Origin: Candidatus Latescibacterota bacterium
Lineage (GTDB): Bacteria > Krumholzibacteriota > Krumholzibacteriia > WVZY01
Assembly: GCA_011772205.1 (NCBI GenBank)
Contig: WVZY01000020.1
Location: 94,441 to 141,379 of the forward strand
Length of the DNA: 46,939 nucleotides
Reading direction: 5' to 3'
Below are positions 8,483 through 17,443 of the stretch, one piece after another (the stretch's first letter is position 1; each line of letters starts with the position of its first letter). Below the pieces are notes generated by a model that was not told the origin of the DNA, did no database searches, and saw only the letters and a program-made list of their open reading frames with translations. A program made the position numbers and the translations under genes.

Positions 8483-8887
8483 CTATTCCTGGCCCTGAGC
8501 ACCGCAGAGTGGGCATTCCTGCATTTCGCGAGCGTATTGGATTTGGCAGACCGGGCAATACAGGGTTTCCTCGCTCGAGGAGACGAGTGCGGCGTATGCA
8601 TCCTCTTTTTCGTCCTCGGAGACATACAGTTCGAATGTTTCATCATCCGTTTCGACATTGATGGAGGTTATTGCCTGTTCTTCGAGGTAATAGCGCCGTT
8701 CGGCAAGCGAGCCTTCGCTGGTGTACAGCCCCACGAGTTCCCACGCGGACTCATCTTCGAGGTCCGCGTGACCGTCGCAAATCACCTGGTTGAAAACAGT
8801 TCGAAAGCATTCGCTGCAGACCATTTCGCCGCATATCGAGCAGGTGCCCATCGGGCTTCCTTCTTCGTGTTCGCAACCGTTCCTCAT
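8483..8887 (-). CDS. Small protein with two zinc-binding motifs flanking a DUF2007-like domain
   Basis: The protein is 134 residues. The N-terminal part has CSIC and CSEC (C16, C19, C24, C27), a treble-clef or B-box-like zinc site with a downstream CDGH. The C-terminus has CPVC and CPLC (C111, C114, C125, C128), a zinc ribbon. The middle (AERRYYLEEQAITSINVETD, then a stretch ending VSEDEKEDAYAAL) resembles the small DUF2007 putative signal-transducing domain; this resemblance is from memory, not from a search. It is probably cytoplasmic, as no signal peptide is visible. It lies between the TatD-radical SAM gene and the epimerase gene on the same strand. Function is unknown. Confidence 0.75.
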   Translation of the reverse strand: MRNGCEHEEGSPMGTCSICGEMVCSECFRTVFNQVICDGHADLEDESAWELVGLYTSEGSLAERRYYLEEQAITSINVETDDETFELYVSEDEKEDAYAALVSSSEETLYCPVCQIQYAREMQECPLCGAQGQE

Positions 8888-8917
8888 TGTAGCATCCAGA
8901 TCAGCAAGCGGGACTTG

Positions 8918-10276
8918 CTAACCGACAATGTGGTACTTTCTTGCCTTGAATTCCGCGCCGAGAGATCGGGCAAGTTTTTCGCACGCTTCGAGATCCACCT
9001 TCGGATGTTTCACCGCAGTGCAAATGGTTCGGATTCCTTCCTTCACGCACTCCCGCACGAAATCCAGAAGTGCCGGAAATGCTTTCTCCCCGAACGCCGG
9101 TTTGCACAGTGTCACGTACTCCTCGTTCGAGCTGGCATTGAGGCTGACCGAAACAACATCAACAAGCCCTTTGATTTCCGGCACGAGATTTCTCTCCCAC
9201 ACCAGGGAGGCGAGACCGTTCGTGTTGAGACGGATCCTGGTGCCCTTTTTCCTTAGCTCTTCAGCAACTTCCTTCACCTGGGCAAGTCTGAGAAGCGGTT
9301 CACCGAATCCGCAGAAAACCACTTCATCATATCCTGTCGGATCCCCGACGGCTTCGAGAATTTCCGAGCTCTCCGGATCCCTCTCCAGGCCGAGATAATA
9401 ACCCCTGACGACAGGGTCTTCCTCCCTCGGGCAGAATATACATCGATTGGTGCACTTGTTGGTCATGTTAATATAGAGGCTGTTTCGAATTTTGTAAACG
9501 ATCGCCGGTTCCCGCCTCACCTCCATTCCCATCGCCCTCGAGAAGTTCATCGTCGTCGTTCGCACCACGTCCTCGTCCGATACTCCCTGGGCATTCGCAA
9601 TCGCGCGTACGATATAAGCAAGATAGGCAGGCTCGTTGCGCTTCCCCCTGAAAGGGTGGGGCGCGAGATACGGGCAGTCCGTCTCCAAGACGATGGCCCG
9701 GGGCGGGAGCTCGGCCACTGTTCGCGACAGCCTCGAGTTCTTGAACGTCACCACACCGCCCACACCGATATGAAATCCCAGCGCAAGCACCTGCTTTGCC
9801 ATTTCGACATCCCCGGAGAAGGCGTGGAATATGCCGGTGTATGCTTCTCCCTCCGCCTCCAAAATCGCAATCACCTCATCGAAGGCGTCCCTGCAATGGA
9901 TGATGATGGGTTTGTTCTTTCTCTGTGAGAGTGCGATCTGTTTTCGGAAGACATCCAGCTGTATCGCCCGGGGAGAGAGGTCCCTGTAGAAATCCAGGCC
10001 GATTTCACCGACCCCGAGGATTCCCGGTTCTTCGAGAAGCCGCTCGATGCCCGTTTCTACGTCCGCATTATATGTTTTCGCATCATGTGGATGCACGCCG
10101 ACGACGCCGTAGATGAATGGATATTTCGCAGCGAACTCGGCCGTTTCCTGTGAAGAGGGCAGATCGAACCCCACGTTCACCATTCCGGAAACGCCGGCCT
10201 CGATGGCGCGACTCAGGACCGCTTCGAGATCTTCATTGTATGCGCTGTCGTTGAGATGGCAGTGCGAATCGATCAT
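8918..10276 (-). CDS. TatD-family metal-dependent hydrolase fused to a TatD-linked radical SAM domain
   Basis: The protein is 452 residues with two domains. Residues 1-255 form a TatD DNase-like TIM barrel with the expected metal ligands: H5 and H7 in DSHCH, E91 in GEIGLD, H127 in IIHCRD, H151 in HAFSG and D200 in ETDCPYLAP. Residues 262-452 form a radical SAM domain with the iron-sulfur motif CTNRCIFC (C275, C279, C282) and a glycine-rich FCGFGEPLL. The radical SAM domain matches the known TatD-associated radical SAM family, often a separate neighbouring gene. The reaction of the SAM part is unknown. It follows metG after about 30 bases, matching the common metG-tatD order. Confidence 0.88.
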   Translation of the reverse strand: MIDSHCHLNDSAYNEDLEAVLSRAIEAGVSGMVNVGFDLPSSQETAEFAAKYPFIYGVVGVHPHDAKTYNADVETGIERLLEEPGILGVGEIGLDFYRDLSPRAIQLDVFRKQIALSQRKNKPIIIHCRDAFDEVIAILEAEGEAYTGIFHAFSGDVEMAKQVLALGFHIGVGGVVTFKNSRLSRTVAELPPRAIVLETDCPYLAPHPFRGKRNEPAYLAYIVRAIANAQGVSDEDVVRTTTMNFSRAMGMEVRREPAIVYKIRNSLYINMTNKCTNRCIFCPREEDPVVRGYYLGLERDPESSEILEAVGDPTGYDEVVFCGFGEPLLRLAQVKEVAEELRKKGTRIRLNTNGLASLVWERNLVPEIKGLVDVVSVSLNASSNEEYVTLCKPAFGEKAFPALLDFVRECVKEGIRTICTAVKHPKVDLEACEKLARSLGAEFKARKYHIVG

Positions 10277-10307
10277 TGCAGGAGCCGGTTATCATTGGCT
10301 TCGATCG

Positions 10308-11840
10308 TCATTCTTCAGCGGGGCTCTCCAGCTTGGGAAAAAGTGGGGTAATTGCCCCGATTTTTTTCCAGCCGGTATCACCGGGATTCCGTGCCTCTTC
10401 GAGCTTCATCGCCGATATATCATCGGGGAGTCCGAGCTGCCCCCGCATTTCAGCCGCTTTGACCGGCATGAAGGGAACACAGAGGACCGACACGGTGCGA
10501 AGTACTTCGAGGAGCGCGCGGAGAGTGTTCCACAATGCGGCTTTGTCATCGGCGCGGGCGAGTTCCCATGGTTTCTTCTCTTCGACATACCGGTTTGCTG
10601 CCTGAATGCTTTTCCACATAGCATCCAAGGCCTCATCGAATGCTAACCGGTCCATGAATACCTGGTACTGGTCCACCATCCCTTCAGTGAGGCGGTTGTA
10701 ATCCGCCCCTGCCTCCGATGTCCACTCCGGGATCTCCCCCTTCCGATAGCGCTGCACCATGGAGAGCGTACGCGAAAAAAGGTTGCCGAGCTCGTTTGCG
10801 AGCTCTGCATTGTACCTCGTGATCGACTGCTCGACGGTGAAATCACCATCTCGGTTGAAAGCGATCCCCCGGAGGAGGATGTACCTCAAAACATCCGCTC
10901 CGAAAAACGAAGCCATCTCGTTGGGGTCCACGATGTTCCCGAGCGTCTTGCTCATCTTTGTTCCCCGGGAGTAGACGAAGCCATGCCCAAACACGCACTT
11001 TGGCAGCGTGATGTCTGCCGCCATCAGCATTGCCGGCCAGATGAGACAATGAAAACGGGTGATGTCCTTTCCAATGATATGGCAGTCCGCCGGCCAGTAA
11101 CGCAGGAATTTCTCGTTAGATCCTCCGGCGTAGCCAAGGGCTGAAACATAGTTGATCAAAGCGTCGAACCAGACGTACACCACCTGATTCTCGGCCATAG
11201 GAAGCGGTACTCCCCATTTTTTGCCGGTTCTCGAAATGCTGACGTCCTCGAGTCCCAGTTTGATCACGTTCAGAATCTCATTCCTGCGGATATCCGGCTG
11301 GATGAACTCGGGGTGGGTCTCGATGTGGTTTCTCAAGCGATCGCTGAATTTCGAGAGGGCGAAGAAATAGTTGGTCTCTTCGATCCACTCCGGCTCCTGC
11401 TGGTGGCGGGGGCACTTACCATCGACCAGATCTTTTTCCCCAACGAACTCTTCGCAGGACACACAGTAGAGTCCTTTGTAAAGACCGGTGTAAATATAAC
11501 CGTTGTCATAAATCTTTTGGAAAATATCTTGGACGGCGTTGGCGTGCGATGGATCTGTCGTCCGGATAAACTGATCGTAGGAAATATGAAGCTTCGCCCA
11601 AACGGCCTCGAACTCCTCCGCCATACGATCGCAGTAAGCCTGCGCGTCCTCTCCTAGCTGGGCCGCTTCCTTCTCCACATTCGTGCTATGCTCGTCCGTG
11701 CCCATCAAAAAGTACGTGTCGAAGCCCGCCAACCGCTTGTATCTTGCCAAACAGTCGGCGCCGATCTTTTCGTACGCCGTCCCCAGGTGAGGCTTGGCGT
11801 TCACATAATCGATCGCCGTTGTGACGTAGTACTTACTCAA
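10308..11840 (-). CDS. metG: Methionyl-tRNA synthetase
   Basis: This enzyme charges tRNA-Met with methionine in the cytoplasm. The 510-residue length fits the form without the C-terminal tRNA-binding extension. The HIGH-type signature is PHLGT (residues 17-21) and the KMSKS-type loop is KMSKT (295-299). The connective domain has a zinc site with C126, C129, C143 and H145 (CVSC, CPRH). The start is TTG at 11838-11840, supported by AGGAG nine bases upstream; there is no closer ATG. It lies between ricT and the TatD fusion, as in many bacteria. The 118-bp gap to ricT shows no riboswitch I recognise. Confidence 0.95.
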   Translation of the reverse strand: MSKYYVTTAIDYVNAKPHLGTAYEKIGADCLARYKRLAGFDTYFLMGTDEHSTNVEKEAAQLGEDAQAYCDRMAEEFEAVWAKLHISYDQFIRTTDPSHANAVQDIFQKIYDNGYIYTGLYKGLYCVSCEEFVGEKDLVDGKCPRHQQEPEWIEETNYFFALSKFSDRLRNHIETHPEFIQPDIRRNEILNVIKLGLEDVSISRTGKKWGVPLPMAENQVVYVWFDALINYVSALGYAGGSNEKFLRYWPADCHIIGKDITRFHCLIWPAMLMAADITLPKCVFGHGFVYSRGTKMSKTLGNIVDPNEMASFFGADVLRYILLRGIAFNRDGDFTVEQSITRYNAELANELGNLFSRTLSMVQRYRKGEIPEWTSEAGADYNRLTEGMVDQYQVFMDRLAFDEALDAMWKSIQAANRYVEEKKPWELARADDKAALWNTLRALLEVLRTVSVLCVPFMPVKAAEMRGQLGLPDDISAMKLEEARNPGDTGWKKIGAITPLFPKLESPAEE

Positions 11841-11958
11841 ATCAGCTTTCTCCTAATGCAGCGAGGTATCGAGAAAGATTTAAGTGGCGACAAGAACTCG
11901 TGAGAGGCGCAGTCGGGCCCTCCGCGGTCCCTTAGATCGTCTCCCGAGTAGCAACATG

Positions 11959-12834
11959 CTATGAATCGGTTTCTAGAGGCAGATCATCCTCAAGGATATC
12001 CGGAAATTCCTCCATCTGTGGATGTGAGGTGCTTGGCTGATCGATTTCATTCTTCACGTCATCGAATTTCAAGGATACCGTCTGCCCCTCTTTGAAAACA
12101 AGAACGACTTCTTCCTTGAAAATATCGATTTTCTCCACCTTCGCCCTGCGTCCGCAACAGTTGACCTTGTCACCGATACAAGGCAGGCCTTCCGTCTTCG
12201 ATCGGTAGGTACCGAGCTCATAGGAGAGACAGCACATGAGCCTCCCACAAACGCCGGTGAGTTTCGAAGGTGTGAGCGGAAGGTTCTGTTCCTTCGCCAT
12301 TCGCAGTGATACCGGCTCGAATTCGCTGAGCCAGCTGGTGCAGCACATTCCGTTGCCGCAGACGCCGAACCCAGGGAAACGCTTTGCCTCATCACGAGCG
12401 CCGATTTGCCGCAGCTCGATCCGGGTCCGGAACGTCGCTGCGAGATCCTTCACCAGTTGCCTGAAATCAACCCTTTGGTCGGAAGTAAAGTAGAACGTAA
12501 TTTTGTTCCCGTCGAACTGGTATTCCACATCCACCACTTTCATTGGAAGACCGTGAACTTCCACTTTTTGACGGCAGACCTCGAAGGCGTTCCGCTCTTT
12601 GGACCGGAGTTCCTGAAGCCTGTCTACATCCCCTTCGGAAGCCAGCCGGAGGACGCTCCTGATTTTGACGTTACGTTTTGGCGTGACCCGCTCGCTGAGC
12701 CGCACGACAAAGCCGAGATCTTCCCCCCGCTCGGCCTGAACGACGCAGAAATCCCCAGGGGACAGCTTCAAGTCATCGGGACTTCTGAAAAAATCCTTTC
12801 GAGGAGTTTTGAATGCCACTTCTACAAATGCCAT
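11959..12834 (-). CDS. ricT: PSP1-domain protein RicT (YaaT-type)
   Basis: The protein is 291 residues of the PSP1 family. In Bacillus, RicT works with RicA and RicF in a complex that carries iron-sulfur clusters and influences RNase Y-dependent mRNA processing. The hallmark cysteine clusters are present: CGNGMCC and CGRLMCC, followed by CLSYE. A further cysteine pair (VNCCGRRA) lies in the next segment. The C-terminal tail is acidic (DILEDDLPLETD). No RicA or RicF partner is in the window. It lies between holB and metG, the same order as the yaaT neighbourhood in Firmicutes, which supports the assignment. Confidence 0.88.
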   Translation of the reverse strand: MAFVEVAFKTPRKDFFRSPDDLKLSPGDFCVVQAERGEDLGFVVRLSERVTPKRNVKIRSVLRLASEGDVDRLQELRSKERNAFEVCRQKVEVHGLPMKVVDVEYQFDGNKITFYFTSDQRVDFRQLVKDLAATFRTRIELRQIGARDEAKRFPGFGVCGNGMCCTSWLSEFEPVSLRMAKEQNLPLTPSKLTGVCGRLMCCLSYELGTYRSKTEGLPCIGDKVNCCGRRAKVEKIDIFKEEVVLVFKEGQTVSLKFDDVKNEIDQPSTSHPQMEEFPDILEDDLPLETDS

Positions 12835-12920
12835 CAGCTCGATATCCTATTGCGCGTTTTCCCCTGGGAATGGACTGTTGTGGAATGCCCGCCGTCCGTC
12901 GCCAACTTGCGGAAGAATAA

Positions 12921-12971
12921 GCGGGGGCACTCCAACCATCGATGCGCGATAAAGTTGCGTCGTACCCCCGC
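12921..12971. repeat. Imperfect inverted repeat in the ricT-holB gap
   Basis: GCGGGGGCAC at 12921-12930 pairs with GTACCCCCGC at 12962-12971 (nine of ten positions), with a 31-base loop. No T-run follows on either strand, so a simple intrinsic terminator is not supported. It lies in the 252-bp gap between holB and ricT, which otherwise shows no gene, tRNA or clear regulatory motif. Confidence 0.4.
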
Positions 12972-13086
12972 ATGATCTATGTAAACTCCATTTCACCCCA
13001 GGAGGGGTGCGAGCCAACTTTTCGCGATACAACCAGTTATGAACCTGGCAGGGTGCGCCTCCCCTTCGGTCGGCGTTAATCAAAGT

Positions 13087-14202
13087 CTAACACCCACTGC
13101 GCTTAATCGCAAGGAAGAGATCCACAAAGGTTGCTTCTATATTGAGGTTGCGTACGAGGATTCCCTCCCGGGCGCGTGAGACTCGTCCGAGAATCCAGGG
13201 GAGCTTTTCACGGTCCCATCGCAGGGCCTGCTTCGAGAGAAACGCCGCTTGATCGCGATTGACGAAGAGCGCTTCATCCCCGCACATGATGTCCCTGAAT
13301 GCCAGGCTCAGCTCATGGAGCAGCAGGGCCGCGCTGTCCCGACTAGCGCCTCTCGCGTACTCGACGGCGCGCTCGATCACCCGAGATTCCGGCTCGTCCA
13401 GGATGCGGGCGATCAGCTCATAAGCCGACTGTCTCTCTTCTTCGTCCTCGGCATCGGACAGCTCTCTTGCGCGCTTGATACTGCCCTGTGACAAGCCGGC
13501 CGCTTTCCGAGCAGTCTGTTGATCGACGTTGTAGTATGAAATCAGGAGGTTTTCTACAATCGAGGCTTTGAGCGGCGAAAACCGAACCTGCTGGCACCGC
13601 GAACGGATTGTATACAGGATCGCATCGGGATTTGGAGTGATCCAGATGAGCACGCACTTTTCCGGCGGTTCTTCCACGAGCTTGAGCAGGGCGTTCTGAG
13701 CTTCCTCTCGCATTGTCTGGGCGTTCGAAAGAACGAAGACATTGTGCGAGCTGCCAAATGGTTTTGTATTGGCACGCTGAATAATGGCGCGGGCCCGAGC
13801 GATGCGGATCGATACTTTTCTCGAAAACCGATAAGTGCTGAAAATGTCTTTGCGCTTTTCACCCAGCACCTTGCCGATATCGGCTGCGTCGTCGTTCTCC
13901 TTTTCCGCGCTTCCCCCACTGGGCGTGGGATACACAAGATGAAGTCCTGGGTGCTCCAAGCGAACAGCTTTCTTGCAGCTATCGCAGAGTTGGCCCAAAA
14001 TGTTGCAGGTGGCATCCGACTCGCACAGGATCCGCCTGCCGAAATCGATTGCCATATACTCCTTGCCCACGCCGTCTGGCCCTGTGAATAAAAGAGAAGG
14101 GACCCATCTTTCCAGGTAGCTATCGAGGATGGCTTTGACCCGCTCGTTTCCGAGATCGAGAGCAGGGAATCCACGGACATCTTCTCTGGCTTTCTGAGGC
14201 AT
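13087..14202 (-). CDS. holB: DNA polymerase III delta-prime subunit
   Basis: This is a subunit of the clamp loader that places the beta sliding clamp on DNA. The protein is about 371 residues. The P-loop reads GPDGVGKE, with glutamate in place of the usual Ser/Thr, fitting a subunit that need not hydrolyse ATP. A zinc module has four cysteines in the CESDATC and CDSC segments. The sensor motif is IRSRCQ, and LKLVEEPP is typical for the family. ATG 14202 is chosen; a TTG at 14208 is also in frame. It heads the leftward block holB-ricT-metG-tatD. Confidence 0.88.
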   Translation of the reverse strand: MPQKAREDVRGFPALDLGNERVKAILDSYLERWVPSLLFTGPDGVGKEYMAIDFGRRILCESDATCNILGQLCDSCKKAVRLEHPGLHLVYPTPSGGSAEKENDDAADIGKVLGEKRKDIFSTYRFSRKVSIRIARARAIIQRANTKPFGSSHNVFVLSNAQTMREEAQNALLKLVEEPPEKCVLIWITPNPDAILYTIRSRCQQVRFSPLKASIVENLLISYYNVDQQTARKAAGLSQGSIKRARELSDAEDEEERQSAYELIARILDEPESRVIERAVEYARGASRDSAALLLHELSLAFRDIMCGDEALFVNRDQAAFLSKQALRWDREKLPWILGRVSRAREGILVRNLNIEATFVDLFLAIKRSGC

Positions 14203-14361
14203 CGTCAAATTTCTCTTAATGCTGAGCGATTAAAGGATTATGCATAAAGAAGGTTCTGGATGGTCGATGATGGATCATGCGGGCGGTATGAAGCAACTTT
14301 AAAACATGAAACGTTTAGGCGCGGAGTGCCACTTGCATGATCTATTCTTCCATAAGGACTA

Positions 14362-15591
14362 CTACTTTTTCGCAAACCAATCCAGCGGGTTCAATGCTTT
14401 TTTCGCTTTCCGGATCTCGAAATGGCACGAAAAGCCTTCGAGCGACCCACTGTCGCCCACTTCCGCTATCACTTCGCCGCCCGAGACTCTCTGGTTCTGT
14501 TGAACGAATAGGTCCGAGAGGTGGGCGTAAAGAGTATAATACCCTCCGCCGTGATTGAGAATGATACATTTCCCGTATCCGGCAATCCAATCCATGAACT
14601 CCACCACTCCGTTTGCAACTGCGCGGATCGGCGTTCCGGGTTGCGCCTGAATATCTATCCCGCTGTTGAAGGTCACCGTGCCGAACTTGGGGTGCCGGTT
14701 CTTGCCGAAAGAGCGGATCACCTTCCCCGCTACCGGGCGTATCAGTCGCCCTTTGAGTTTGGCGAAATCACCGAGGTCCTCCAGATAGCTCGATTCTTCC
14801 AACCTCTTTTTCTCGAGACTCCCGATCAGGTTCTGGAGTTCGGCCTGAGCTTTTTCGAGATCTTGGATCGCTTTGGTATGTCGCGATTTTTCTCCGCGGA
14901 TGCGCTTCAACATCGAGAGGCGCGTGTTCTTTTTTCCTTTAAGCTGCTTGCTCTCTTCCGATTTCGCCGCTTTGAGCGACGCTACGTCCGCCAGCGTCTC
15001 GGTGAGTACCGCTTGTTCATGCTCAAGAGTTTCTTTGCGATTCCGAACCTCCCTTACGAGCTTTGCGTCCCACTCGGCCACCATTCTCAAGAACTTATAT
15101 CTCTGTAACATTGCATGGACGCTTTCGCTCCCCAGAAGCAATTCCCACCGGAAGTGAGGTTCTCTTTTGTACAGCTGGCGCAGGCGGGTCGCGAGCCGTT
15201 CCTCCTGCTCCACGAGTGCATCCCCCTCCCATCCCACCCGCGCTTTGAGGCTATCGATTTGCTCCGTGAGAAGCGCTTCGCGGTTCCCCAGCTCTTTGAG
15301 GAGCTTCTCCGAGAGATCGATTTCCTTTTCGATGCCGGACAGCTTTTTCAACACATTCGTTTCCGCTCTTCCCAGCTCTTTGGCCTTGGCCCGGCGCTGG
15401 TCGATCTCTTTTCGAATCTGATTGAGCTTTTTTTCTTGTGCCTTGAGACGATCCTCAAGAGAGCCGGATTTTTGCGCGTAAGCCGCGCACGGGAATGCTA
15501 TGGTGAACACGCCAAAGCACATCGCCGTTGATAACAGCAACGTTATGAGGTTTTTTCGCTTTAGCTGCTGCACGACTGTTCCCGCTCTCAT
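14362..15591 (-). CDS. EnvC-like murein hydrolase activator (coiled coil plus degenerate LytM domain)
   Basis: The protein is 409 residues: signal peptide to about residue 39 (PCAAYAQ), long coiled coil (about 45-275), then a C-terminal M23/LytM domain (about 285-405). The LytM zinc site is damaged. The usual HxxxD is N309...D313 (NSGID), and the usual HxH is S388-C389-H390, so two of four key residues are lost. This matches EnvC and relatives, which do not cut peptidoglycan but activate amidases at the septum. It directly follows ftsE and ftsX, whose complex controls such proteins across the inner membrane. Location is expected to be periplasmic. Confidence 0.85.
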   Translation of the reverse strand: MRAGTVVQQLKRKNLITLLLSTAMCFGVFTIAFPCAAYAQKSGSLEDRLKAQEKKLNQIRKEIDQRRAKAKELGRAETNVLKKLSGIEKEIDLSEKLLKELGNREALLTEQIDSLKARVGWEGDALVEQEERLATRLRQLYKREPHFRWELLLGSESVHAMLQRYKFLRMVAEWDAKLVREVRNRKETLEHEQAVLTETLADVASLKAAKSEESKQLKGKKNTRLSMLKRIRGEKSRHTKAIQDLEKAQAELQNLIGSLEKKRLEESSYLEDLGDFAKLKGRLIRPVAGKVIRSFGKNRHPKFGTVTFNSGIDIQAQPGTPIRAVANGVVEFMDWIAGYGKCIILNHGGGYYTLYAHLSDLFVQQNQRVSGGEVIAEVGDSGSLEGFSCHFEIRKAKKALNPLDWFAKK

Positions 15592-15664
15592 GAATTTCTT
15601 ACAGTGTGCCCGGCTTTACAGATCAATAACCGACGCATTCAGAGGACAATTGCCCTGGAAGCGA

Positions 15665-16534
15665 TCAGGCCCGCAAAAACCGTCTCAAAGCGGTGAAACT
15701 TCCAGCAGACCCAATGAGAACGCATAACAAAATAAAAGCGAACGCTTTCTCCGGGGAGAAGAACGACAGCTCGGGAAGAAATTTCACGCCCACGAGGAAG
15801 ATGAAGAAAAGCATCGCCATTGCAATGAAGGATGCGATACCACCTTGCAATGCACCTTCGAAGATGAATGGTGTCGTGATGAAACGATTTGTGGCGCCAA
15901 CGAGTTTCAAAATCTCTATCGACCGCTTTCTGCTGACAACGGATAACCGCACGGCGTTGGAAATAATAAAAATCGTCGATAGAATAACGACGATGCCGAT
16001 AAACGCATCGACATATAGAAAGCCTTTCATAATGGTCGAAAATTTTTCGAGAAAATCCTTCCCGTACCGAACTTCTTCAACTCCCTCGAGCCCACCGACC
16101 TTAGATGCAAACAGCTCGATCTTATTTTTATCCTTGTACGCGCTCTTCAACGCGATTCTGAATGAAGCTGGAAGGGGATTCGTGTCCAGAGCATCGAGTA
16201 GATCGCTTTCCTCCCCCAGCTCTTCGCGAAACTCGAGCAGCGCTTCCTCCTTCGAAATGAAGACAACCTGCTCGACTTCGAGCATCGAAAGGATGCGCCT
16301 GTGATAATCTTCGATAACAGACCGGTCGAGCGAATCCTCCAAATAGACGTAGATCCTCATCTCCTCCCTTGCCTGGCTCATAAACATTAGCATGTTGTCC
16401 GTCACGAGAAGAAAAACAGCAAGGATGAGGAGTGTAAGGCTCATGATAATGATGGAAATGGCCGTAACGCCCTTGTGCCGTTTGATGGTTCGGAAGGACT
16501 CCTTGATGAGGTACAGCAGCTGGTGCACGCTCAC
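15665..16534 (-). CDS. ftsX: Cell division permease-like protein FtsX
   Basis: The protein is 289 residues with the FtsX layout: cytoplasmic N-terminus, one membrane helix (about 25-47), a large extracytoplasmic domain (about 50-175) and three more C-terminal membrane helices. The segment SVVSRKRSIEILKLVGAT is the family's conserved cytoplasmic loop. With FtsE it forms an ABC-type complex that passes ATP-driven shape change to a periplasmic peptidoglycan hydrolase or activator. The start overlaps the ftsE stop by four bases (ATGA), so translation is coupled. The gene downstream encodes the EnvC-like activator, the expected partner. Confidence 0.93.
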   Translation of the reverse strand: MSVHQLLYLIKESFRTIKRHKGVTAISIIIMSLTLLILAVFLLVTDNMLMFMSQAREEMRIYVYLEDSLDRSVIEDYHRRILSMLEVEQVVFISKEEALLEFREELGEESDLLDALDTNPLPASFRIALKSAYKDKNKIELFASKVGGLEGVEEVRYGKDFLEKFSTIMKGFLYVDAFIGIVVILSTIFIISNAVRLSVVSRKRSIEILKLVGATNRFITTPFIFEGALQGGIASFIAMAMLFFIFLVGVKFLPELSFFSPEKAFAFILLCVLIGSAGSFTALRRFLRA

Positions 16535-17298
16535 CTCAACTCCCCTGTGGTTTCTTGCTTGTCAAGACGCTTTCTGTTCCACCGGTATTCGCTGAGCTTG
16601 TCGCTCGGATTACCGCCGAGTCCCGTGAGCCGGTCCTCATGGATGATGCCATCCTTCAGATGAACGATCCTCTGGCCAAAATTCTCGACGAGCGAAAGGT
16701 TATGCGTTGCCATCAAAACGGCTGTGCCGCCGGAATTGATGCGAAAGAGCAGTCGAAGTATTTCCTCCGTGACGTCGGGATCCAGATTCCCAGTTGGCTC
16801 GTCGGCTAGGAGGATTGCGGGCCTGTTGACGATTGCACGTGCAATCGCTACCCGCTGCTGCTCTCCGCCGGACAGTTTGCGGGGCAAGTCGTTCCGCTTG
16901 TGATAAAGGCCCACCTGGGTGAGAATGTGGATCACCAGTTTTTTGATCTCGTAACTTTTCTCGCCGGTCACGCGCATTGCGATGGCCACGTTTTCGAAAA
17001 CATCCCTGTCTTCGAGAAGTTTGAAATCCTGGAAAATAACTCCGATTTTTCGCCGAAGGTAAGGAATCTTTTTGCGGTCCACCGTGGTGGATACGAACGA
17101 TCCCGCCACAACCTGACCATCCGTTGGAAACTCATCCATATAAATGAGCCGGAGCAGCGTACTTTTTCCCGCTCCACTCGGGCCTACGAGAAAAACGAAC
17201 TCCCCATTGCCCACCTGGAGATTCACATCCTTGAGCGCGTACTGATCCCCGTATTTCTTTGTCAGGTGGTACACGCCGATGACGTTTCGTTCTTCCAT
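16531..17298 (-). CDS. ftsE: Cell division ATP-binding protein FtsE
   Basis: The protein is an ABC ATPase of 255 residues. Walker A is GPSGAGKST (39-47), the Q-loop glutamine is in VIFQDF (Q90), the signature is LSGGEQQR (142-149), Walker B is ILLADE (162-167) and the switch histidine is H199. ATG 17298 is preferred to the far longer frame beginning at 17520: GGAGG lies just upstream, and FtsE proteins begin close to this point. The C-terminus has an extra tail of about 30 basic residues (SEYRWNRKRLDKQ) beyond the usual end. It overlaps ftsX by four bases and precedes the EnvC-like gene. Confidence 0.94.
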   Translation of the reverse strand: MEERNVIGVYHLTKKYGDQYALKDVNLQVGNGEFVFLVGPSGAGKSTLLRLIYMDEFPTDGQVVAGSFVSTTVDRKKIPYLRRKIGVIFQDFKLLEDRDVFENVAIAMRVTGEKSYEIKKLVIHILTQVGLYHKRNDLPRKLSGGEQQRVAIARAIVNRPAILLADEPTGNLDPDVTEEILRLLFRINSGGTAVLMATHNLSLVENFGQRIVHLKDGIIHEDRLTGLGGNPSDKLSEYRWNRKRLDKQETTGELR

Positions 17299-17443
17299 TG
17301 CCCTCCTCGATGCTCGGAATCCGTTAGCGTTGGCTCGGTATTTCGCGTATGAAGAAGATGACGGGAGCCCCCCTATCATCCGCCGCTTTTTTGCCACCAA
17401 TAACCGTAAATCATTGTTTCTAGCATGAATGCTGCCAAGTTTA

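Noticed and set aside
12835-13086. Possible tRNA or small RNA in the ricT-holB gap
   Set aside because: No T-loop GTTCGA-type sequence or cloverleaf pairing could be found; only an imperfect inverted repeat is present.
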